A stretch of 64,000 nucleotides of DNA from Alligator mississippiensis (Eukaryota; Chordata; Crocodylia; Alligatoridae): NCBI RefSeq assembly GCF_030867095.1, contig NC_081824.1, positions 352,444,203 through 352,508,202 of the forward strand, in the 5' to 3' direction. Position numbers and translations under genes: made by a program. Below, piece after piece: positions 57,286 through 64,000 of this stretch. The notes beneath the pieces were generated by a model that was given only the letters and a program-made list of their open reading frames with translations, did no database searches and was not told the origin of the DNA. Position 1 is the first letter of the stretch. Every line of letters starts with the position of its first letter.

Positions 57286-58746
57286 ATACTGGCCCTGACA
57301 ATTTACATCCCAGAGCACTCAAGGAGCTGGCCTGCATCATAGCTCAGCCCCTGGCACGGCTCTTCGAGAGCTCCTGGTGCTCTGGTGAAGGGCCTGATGA
57401 TTGGAAGAAGGCCAATGTGGTGCCTATCTTTAAGAAATGGAGGAAAGTGGATCCAGCAAACTACAGGCCCATCAGCCTGACCTTTATTCTGGGGCAGGTC
57501 TTAGAAAAGATTATCAAAGAGGCCATTCTTAATGGACTGGCCGATGGCAACACCCAGAAAGATAGTCAGCACGGGTTTGTTGCAGGTAGGTCATGCTTGA
57601 CCAATCTCATTTCCTTTTACAACCAGGTGACTTATCACCTGGACAAGGGGGAAGAGATTGATGTCATATATCTTGACTTTAAAAAAGCCTTTGATTAATA
57701 GTATCCCATGATCGCCGCTTGGCAAAACTGGCCAACTGCGGCCTTGGGTCCACCATGATCTGCTGGCTGGGGAATTGGCTCCGTGGTCGGACCCAGAGGG
57801 TGGTAGTTGACAGAAGTCAATCATCATGGTGCCCTGTGACCAGTGGGGTCCCTCAAGGCTCTGGCCTTAGACCTGTTTTGTTCAACCTCTTCATTAATGA
57901 TGTGGACATTGGTGTCAGAAGTGGACTGGCCAAGTTTGCCGATGATACCAAACTTTGGGGTAAAACATCCACACCTGAGGACAGGGGGGCAATCCAGGCT
58001 GACCTTGACAGACTCAGGAAATGGGTGGACAAGAATCTGATGGTGTTTAACACTGAAAAATGCAAGGTTCTCCACCTTGGGAGGAAAAACCTGCAGCATG
58101 TCTATAGGTTCGGCAGTGCTACACTGACTAGCACTACAGATGAGAGAGACTTGGGGGTCAGGATTGACCACAAGATGAACATGAGCCTTCAATGTGATGC
58201 TGCAGCTAGTAAAGCAAGCAAAACCTTGGCTTGCATCCATAGATGCTTCTTAAGCAAATCCCAGGACGTCATTCTCCCATTGTACTTGGCCTTGGTGAGG
58301 CTGCAGCTGGAGTACTGCGTCCAGTTTTGGGCTCCACAATTCAAACAGGATGTGGAGAAGCTTGAGAGAGTCCAGAGGAGAGCCACACACATGATCAGAG
58401 GTCAGGAAAACAGACCTTCTGATGAAAGGCTGAGAGCTATGGGACTCTTCAGCCTGGAAAAGCGCAGGCTCAGGGGCCATCTGATGGTCACCTATAAGTT
58501 TATAAGGGGTGTTCACGAGGATCTGGGGGAACATTTGTTCACCAGAATGCCCCAAGAGATGACAAGGTTGAATGGTTATAAACTCCTGCAAGACCATTTC
58601 AGGCTGGACATAAGGAAGAACTTGTTTACTGTCCGAGCCCCCAGGGTCTGGAATAGCCTGCCGCCGGAGGTGGTTCAAGCACCTACTTTGAACGCCTTCA
58701 AGAGAAACCTGGATGTTTTTCTTGCTGGGATCCTATGACCCCAGCT

Positions 58747-59628
58747 TGTTGCCCTGTGGGGTCAGGCCATATCTCAGGATCTCAACATTGTGCTGTTACA
58801 CAGGAGGGTGTGACACAATTGCACATATACAAACACACAAATCAATTAAGTGCATACACACACACATACACACTACCAGCTCAGGCACATACACATCCAA
58901 ACCAGCCTAGGCACATGCATACTTATCACCAAGTCAAGCACATACACACTAAAATTAGACAAAAATCAATTGTCAATACCCACACACTCAGTACATATAC
59001 ACTGATCTCCTATGGGAGGGCCTGTCCAGGCAATGTCAGTCCTGTTCCAGAGGGTTCTAGGTGTTCTTATTGAGCATGTGCAGCCTTGGCACAATGGTGG
59101 GTTGCCTCATCTTTTGTTTCTTGAATGCTGAGGGTGGTTCCAATGGCTGGGTCATTGGTCCAGGTATTGGTGTTGATGGTTTGGTCATTTAGAGGGAGCT
59201 ATTTTTAAACCTACTGTCATTGTCTCTCAAGCACCCTCATTTAGGAACCAAGTTACATAGAAGGGGTAGGTGTGAGTCATAGGTTACACAACCAGGCCTG
59301 GGGACAGGATGGAGACTTGACAAACAAAATGGAAATTTGACATGACTTATGCTAACTTACAAATGTAGGCCTAAATCATATAGTACCAGTAAAACAGTAA
59401 TATAGATCAGTAAAAATCAATATAAACATAATAATTATACAATATAAATAAGGAGAGAAAACAAAACAAATACAACTTTCTCCCAAAATAAAATGCTGAA
59501 GCTTATCCTATGTCTTAGCTCACTTTTACTTATCTATAGAGAATAGAGAGGGAGAGACAGAGTCAGAAATGGTTGGGGAAAGGGGAGACAATGCATTTAA
59601 AAAAAAAAAAATTGGGAGTTTTGCTACA
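58747..59628. mobile_element. Solo LTR with 4-bp TSD (AGCT) in the CR1 3' UTR
   Basis: The 882-bp segment starts TGTTGCCCTGTGGG and ends TTTTGCTACA, with AGCT on both sides (58743-58746 and 59629-59632). Removing it restores the CR1 3' UTR order (CCCCAGCT then GACTTCCTGCCCC). The interior is rich in CACATACACA words (58820-58960), and AATAAA occurs at about 59488. A 4-bp duplication with TG...CA ends fits an ERV1-like or gypsy LTR. Orientation is uncertain. It shows no similarity to the three LTRs that share a 3' module. Confidence 0.87.
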
Positions 59629-59710
59629 AGCTGACTTCCTGCCCCTGGGGCAGGGGGCTGGACTCGATGATCTTCCAAGGTCCCCTCCAGCCCTAATGTC
59701 TATGAAATCT

Positions 59711-61119
59711 TGCCTCTGTTGAAACGTGTATAAAAGCAGTCATGCAGACAGACCTTCCTTGTTATGTCTGCATGCTGCCTAACTTGGATCCCTGATTGGG
59801 TCCTCTAGATGTACTTTAATAATACAAAAAACTTACAACATCAACTCCTTTAAGCAAGTAAATGCCAAATGTTTGGTTATCCATGTAACATATTCTACCC
59901 TCTTGTGCATCTAACTTATGCCTTCTGGAAAAAATAGCATGTGATCATGTAATTAAAAATTATGTGAATAAATATGCCAAGGAGAACATACTAAGTTGCA
60001 CAAGTGACTATAACAGTGGTACTTCTTGACTTTGACCTAAATAATTTTCTTTTAATGTTATATAATTAAAACTAAAGATAATTTCCTATTTTTAAAGGGA
60101 AAAAAGTAAAAATGAATTTTGTTATGAAAACTTGTAACATCTCAACATATGGATCATTATCAGGGACTGGACTCTGAACCTTCTGTAGCATTGCACTGTC
60201 TCACTATTAGCTGGTAGCTATCCTGGAGCAAAAATAAAAGTAAGGGTACTACTGGTACCATGTGCTAACTTCAGGAATTGGTTACAGGAGTTAGTCAGGG
60301 CTCTCTCTTATCTGCTTGCCTCTTTCTGAAGCCTAATGTTGGGGGACCTTTTGCTCTTCTGAGAGGAGAGAACAGATTGTGGAGCCTGTGTACCACACTT
60401 ACTGTGTCAGCAAGGAAGGCCTATTCCAGACCAGTTTCCTACCACTGCTACAGTGAGTACTACTGCATTGATGATCTGGGCGTAACCTTTTGTTCATAAT
60501 ATTGAGATTCAATTATTATTTTCCCCCAGGAATACGGCTGTAAAATGGCAGGGCATTTTGTGCCCCAAAGCTTGTCCAACATCTGTGCCTACTATATATT
60601 TGGCCAAATAAAGATATCACAAAACCCCCTTCCCTCTCGCTGGACCATTATGGCTACAACTACACTCCAACACTACTACAATTTTTAATAGTTTTATAAC
60701 TTAACTAAACCTACATAAAATTCAAGAGACTTTTCATGGAAATAAGGAAATGTATTTCTCTTTCTTGAGGATTATCCCATGCTGAATTTCAATGGCCTGC
60801 TGCCAAGTGTGGAGGTATTAAAAAATAAGTCACAAGAATCTTTCACAGTGAAAAGTATTAGACAACCTAAATAAAAAAATTGCTAGTAGCTCTTCAGTTA
60901 AGACTGCTCCTTTGGGTAAGGGTTTTGAGGTTGAGCTACTAGTTTGTTTAACCATTGATGCACACAAGTCATACTTTTAAATGTATAAATGTGTTACCTC
61001 CTTGTCAATGGGTGTTACATGTCCCATGTCTGTATTCTGTCCACAAAGGATGTAGGTATGTTACAGTCCTCAGCTAGGAAGCCTGACTCCTTAGCTGTAG
61101 TAGAAACTCATGCTTTTAG
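59711..61119. other. AT-rich intergenic sequence
   Basis: No gene recognised. Confidence 0.5.
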
Positions 61120-61620
61120 GGCCCTGGTATGTTGGCCAAGCCCCTCTGTGGCAAGAAACCTTGTAGTGGTGGAGAGGCTTGCGTGCCCCAGTGAGCCTCA
61201 GAGCGATATTGTCTGAAGTCTCACGCTGCTGGCAGTCACCCATGGCAAACAGGCTTGAGGGGAGATCCCAGACACACTACCGTCCAACCCCTAGTCCTCA
61301 ATGACAGAGCAGATAGAAGATGTTAGGATCTCAGCAGCTGTAAAGGCGGAAGAAGACTGCAGCAAGAGGGAGTTCTCCTGTTGTCTACAGTTCTCCCTTG
61401 TTATTGGGTCTGGATTGCCACCTTGTCAAGATTGTATGGGTGCTATTTCCATGTTCCAGCTTCCCCACATTAAAGTCACCCACAGGCCATGTGTTGGTCA
61501 AGGTGGTGGCTATCACAGTCCACTGCGTGATGATGAAAGATCCTATTGTATCTTCTCCTGGGGTCTCTTTCTCTTCCCTGCAACTGCCATCCCATTCCAT
61601 CCAGCCTGACCCCTGAAACA
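61120..61620. other. Moderately GC-rich block, probably a decayed dispersed repeat
   Basis: It stands out from the AT-rich flank by composition, beginning near CAAGCCCCTCTGTGGCAAGAA and containing AAGGCGGAAGAAGACTGCAG. The 102-codon plus frame at 61301-61609 has no domain. My impression of a dispersed repeat rests on general familiarity, not on a second copy in this window. Confidence 0.25.
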
Positions 61621-62290
61621 GAGGTAACACTGCCACATTGTAGCAGCAACAGCTGGTGGCTTAGTGGTTGGCCCATATCACAAAAGACAGCAGGAAGGAT
61701 CTCCTGGGACTCAAGCAGAGCAGAAGGGTTGCATTTAGGTGCTGAAGCACTGGAGAGGGGGCATAAGAGGTGGACCCAAGTCTCCCTGGCACTGCTCTCC
61801 TTCATATTGCTCTTATTATAGGCCCTGAAAACCTCCCATAAGAGAGTGTGTATCTGGAGGTAGAAGCTGGTGCAGGAGGCCATTTCTGCAGCCTGGCTCC
61901 TTGTTTAGTGTGGGGAAAAGGTTTATTGGTGGGAGGTATTGGTGGGAGCACAGCTATCCCTAGGGGTGTGCAGGACCTGGGGCATATCAGCCCGTGCGGG
62001 GCCAGGGGATAGCCAACGGCAGAGCATGGAGCCGGAGGGGTGTAGGGGTGGCACACAGCTGCAGTGCAAAGCCGGTGGTGTACAGCGGGGGCTGTACGGC
62101 ACTGTCCGCTGGGCCCCCCCAAAGCGCAGGACTTGGGGCAATTGTCCTGATTCACCCAGCCGAGGAACGGCCCTGGGTGGGAGGAACAACTCAGAGACAC
62201 TCTCATGGACCCAGAGGGCCAGGATTTCCCTGTCCAGCTCCTTCTGTGCAAAAAATAAAGATGATTTCCTACCTCCGGGGACTTTTTAAC
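61621..62290. other. Unassigned upstream region of TUBGCP3
   Basis: No gene supported. The 230-codon minus frame (61802-62494) runs into the CpG island and is Pro/Ser/His-rich without a domain, so I treat it as chance. Confidence 0.4.
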
Positions 62291-62403
62291 ATCTTTAATT
62301 TTTCCAATGCCTGATGAAGGGCCTTTGAGCCCGAAAGCTTGTAGAAAATGGGGCGGGGGGCTGTTGTTGCGATTTCCCAGTTGGTCTAATAAAAGGTATC
62401 GTT
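62291..62403 (+). mobile_element. Penelope-like tail with hammerhead-like core, next to the TUBGCP3 CpG island
   Basis: CCTGATGAAGGGC, CTTTGA, GCCCGAAAGCTTG (62310-62341) give CUGAUGA, a GGGC/GCCC stem and GAAA in hammerhead order. They are followed by CAGTTGGTCTAATAAAAGG and TATC near 62380-62403, a 3' end typical of this repeat class. The element is a short remnant without coding sequence. A complete ribozyme is not shown, because the partner strand of stem III and the cleavage triplet are not evident. Confidence 0.6.
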
Positions 62404-62429
62404 TCTGAACCACGACTTGTAGATTTCTG

Positions 62430-62795
62430 CATTCCCTTGGCGGGCGGCGGCGCGGAGGACACGAGGCTGGGGCCACCTCGGGCGCTTCTCGCAAGGAGCC
62501 GCAGCGGGAAGCGCGCCGGCCCGAGCCGGGCCGGGGCGTGAGCGGGGCGCGGAGGGACCCCGGCCCGGCCCTGAGGGCAGGTGAGGGCTGGCTGGCGGGG
62601 GCCCGCTGGGGGGGCGGAACCTCCGACGCGGGTGCGCGCGGCGCGGGGGAAGGCGTTTGGGGCTGCGCGCAGGGGCATTGTGGGCGCTCGCTGCTTTGGG
62701 CGGGCCGTGTTAAAATGGCGCCCTAGGTAACGGGCGGCGGCGGGGTGTGAGGTGTTGTGCTTACACGCGTGGGGGCAGTCGCTGGTGCGGCGAGG
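62430..62795 (+). promoter_or_regulatory. TUBGCP3: CpG-island promoter and 5' UTR of TUBGCP3
   Basis: Very CpG-dense sequence directly upstream of the TUBGCP3 start codon (GGCGGGCGGCGGCGC, GCGGGGCGCGG and similar). There is no TATA box, which suits a broadly expressed housekeeping gene. An AAAATGGCGCC word (62712-62722) and the start-codon context AGGATGGCGGGG resemble YY1-type sites. The transcription start is not determinable from sequence alone. Open frames on the opposite strand, including a 382-codon one at 62295-63443, have the Pro/Arg/Ala-rich composition of non-coding CpG DNA. Confidence 0.85.
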
Positions 62796-62871
62796 ATGGC
62801 GGGGCCGGATCAGAAGTCGCCCAACGTCCTGCTGCAAAACCTCTGCTGTCGCATCCTGGGCAAGAGCGAGG
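62796..62871 (+). CDS. TUBGCP3: TUBGCP3 exon 1 coding part (gamma-tubulin complex component 3)
   Basis: GCP3 pairs with GCP2 and gamma-tubulin in the small complex and, within the gamma-tubulin ring, nucleates microtubules at centrosomes and spindle poles. Here 25 codons and the first base of codon 26 are present: [20 protein letters not shown], then LGKSE. This is nearly identical to the N-terminus I recall for mammalian GCP3 (Thr for Gly at residue 3 and Arg for Lys at 23). The ATG at 62796 has a strong Kozak context (A at -3, G at +4). The exon ends GAGG/GTAACG with the donor GT at 62872-62873, leaving a phase-1 codon that could become Ala, as in the family. The full protein is about 900 residues with GRIP1 and GRIP2 domains, so almost all of it lies beyond the right edge. 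No inactivating change is visible. Confidence 0.96.
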
Positions 62872-64000
62872 GTAACGGCTGTCCCCCTTCCCCCGCGCGG
62901 ATCCTGCCACGCTCTGCCTTCGTGAGCCGGACAAGCCCCTTGCACCGTGGGGAGGGTGGACAGTGCCCCCGGGCAGTGGGCTGAGCTTGCCCGTGACCCT
63001 GGGCCCTTGCGGGGGTGGCCGGGCCTTGTTGGAGGCTCTGCCCTGCCGGGAGGGTGAGAGAGGGCGGTAGCACAGCACAGGTGCGGGTCCCCCCTGCACA
63101 AGCCGGGCCTGCAGGGTTCTCTTGCTCCTGCTACGTGCAGGCAGCCGGGTGGGCCCAGGGCAGAGTGGGAAGTGTTTGTTTGTTTTTTGCCTGGGGAAGG
63201 CCCTGCCCTGCTTTTCTCTCCTACCGTGTGCAGGGGTAGGCTGGGTACCCCCTTGCACACACCTGCCCTTGGCTGGCTCCTGCAGGGGAAGGGCACTTGC
63301 CAGCTCTGGGGCAGCTCTGCACTGCCTTCAGGCTCTGAGCAGCAGCAGAATGAAACCAGCCGCCAGGTTCCACCCGGTGGGTGCCCTGGGCGAGGCTGCT
63401 GGGCTGTTAATAAGTTGTCTGTGACTGGAGATGCTTTGTCCATCTTTCCTCCTCCCTCCTGCCTTTGCCTGGGGGACTTCAGCCAAAATCACTTGTTTGC
63501 TGCCGGGGTGGTACCCTGATGATACAACCTTACCTGAGCGGAGAGGAATCTGCGTGCACCCATCTCAACAGATAGGATGTTTGCTGTATTACCTCCCCTG
63601 TGTTTCTGGAGGCATCATTCTTCCTAGGTTTGTTATATGAGATCCTGACCTGCTCTGGTTGACTTCTTCGTTAGCTTGCTCTGACTAAAGGGTGATGCCC
63701 AAAGGGTTACGCTCGTTGATAGTTATGTGCGGTCTGAAAGGGGCTTATGCACATACTTGTGCTTGTGTGTGCACTGGTGGCATTTTTTAAGTTGCTGTAC
63801 TTTCTTTAAGTACTGGGAATGTCAGGTGTCACCTAGCGTAATTTTTGCTTGGAGGGTTTTTGAGAGAAGTCTAGGAGAAGTTTGAATTTTCTCACCTTCG
63901 CTGAAGTGTTGAGAATGAGGGATAAAGATGTATTTAAAAACAAACAAACCCCAAAACAAAACATAAGACCAACCCCCTCCCTCTCCCTCTTCACAAAATA
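62872..64000 (+). other. TUBGCP3: Start of TUBGCP3 intron 1
   Basis: Begins with the GT of the exon 1 donor. The first several hundred bases remain CpG/GC-rich (downstream part of the island), then composition becomes ordinary by about 63500. No second exon is recognised before the window ends. Confidence 0.8.

Larger units (their letters stand above)
54505..59710 (+). mobile_element. Long CR1 LINE with ORF1 end, endonuclease and RT, twice interrupted
   Basis: The C-terminus of ORF1 (54582-54827, TAA at about 54825) has ELLGRDGLHLSLLGRRLF, the GDSL/SGNH-esterase-type motif of CR1 ORF1. ORF2 follows. The endonuclease (54842-55618) shows YTNARSLGNKREEL, IGIMETWWD, VYYRPPSQ, the GDFNYPDMSW block and GDSDHELITF; in-frame stops lie at 55229 and 55616. 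The linker is frameshifted near 55915 and at a 7-T run at 55983-55989. RT starts at about 56210, is cut by an insert (56244-57285), and resumes with KKANVVPIFKKW and QHGFVAGRSC. A 2-base insertion follows DFKKAFD at about 57698. The last frame (57719-58738) has SGVPQGS, FADDTKLWG and RLDIRKNLFT. The 3' UTR is split by a solo LTR and ends at 59633-59710 with GGACTCGATGATCTTCCAAG. It is a dead copy, of a different subfamily from the CR1s at 18.4 and 51 kb. Confidence 0.95.

Noticed and set aside
62295..63443. A 382-codon minus-strand open frame across the TUBGCP3 promoter
   Set aside because: It overlaps exon 1 on the opposite strand, has the Pro/Arg/Ala-rich composition expected of CpG-island DNA, and shows no domain.
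1..64000. tRNA or rRNA genes, prokaryotic operons, CRISPR arrays
   Set aside because: No cloverleaf with A/B boxes, rRNA segment, Shine-Dalgarno-led gene clusters or regularly spaced repeat-spacer arrays were recognised; this is a manual reading, and a covariance-model scan would be needed to exclude small RNAs.

Overview
The window looks like vertebrate nuclear DNA, most likely from a crocodilian or turtle. The evidence is abundant CR1-type LINEs (five sizeable copies plus fragments), hAT and Harbinger DNA transposons, Helitrons, long LTRs, Penelope-like tails, and one recognisable conserved gene, TUBGCP3, starting near the right edge. The species call is inference from repeat types. There are no bacterial features: no operons, ribosome binding sites or CRISPR. 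Nearly all long open frames are repeat-derived or chance.

Layout. 1-9400 is intergenic, with a CR1 fragment (825-1790, minus), a small hairpin at 4662-4733, an ~800-bp foldback at 6100-6900 and a MITE-like foldback near 8.6 kb. 9411-10508 is a CR1 with a second CR1 inside it. 10.5-18.4 kb is mostly AT-rich intergenic DNA with a GATA microsatellite. 18.39-20.63 kb is the best preserved CR1 (plus), and 20.7-22.2 kb a dead Harbinger transposase (minus). 26.9-34.2 kb holds several non-autonomous DNA transposons, three with visible 8-bp target duplications. 36.1-37.2 kb is a GC/CpG-rich island. It is followed at 38.15-40.68 kb by a decayed copy of an uncharacterised protein family with PIN-nuclease-like and cysteine-rich parts. 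40.7-54 kb is a stack of LTRs, two Helitrons, hAT elements and CR1s. 54.5-59.7 kb is a long CR1 (ORF1 C-terminus, endonuclease, reverse transcriptase) broken by an unidentified ~1-kb insert and by an ~880-bp solo LTR with an AGCT target duplication. 62.3-64 kb holds a Penelope-like tail with a hammerhead-like core, then a CpG island and TUBGCP3 exon 1 (62796-62871, plus).

The only gene I consider live is TUBGCP3, of which 25 codons and part of intron 1 are present. The rest is a readable record of nested transposition: CR1 in CR1, a hAT element in an LTR, an LTR in a CR1, and a Helitron carrying sequence shared with a nearby LTR. The most unusual items are the PIN/CXC-like pseudogene beside a CpG-rich candidate promoter, a set of LTRs that share a 3' module and carry different internal tandem repeats, and the unexplained insert at 56.24-57.28 kb.
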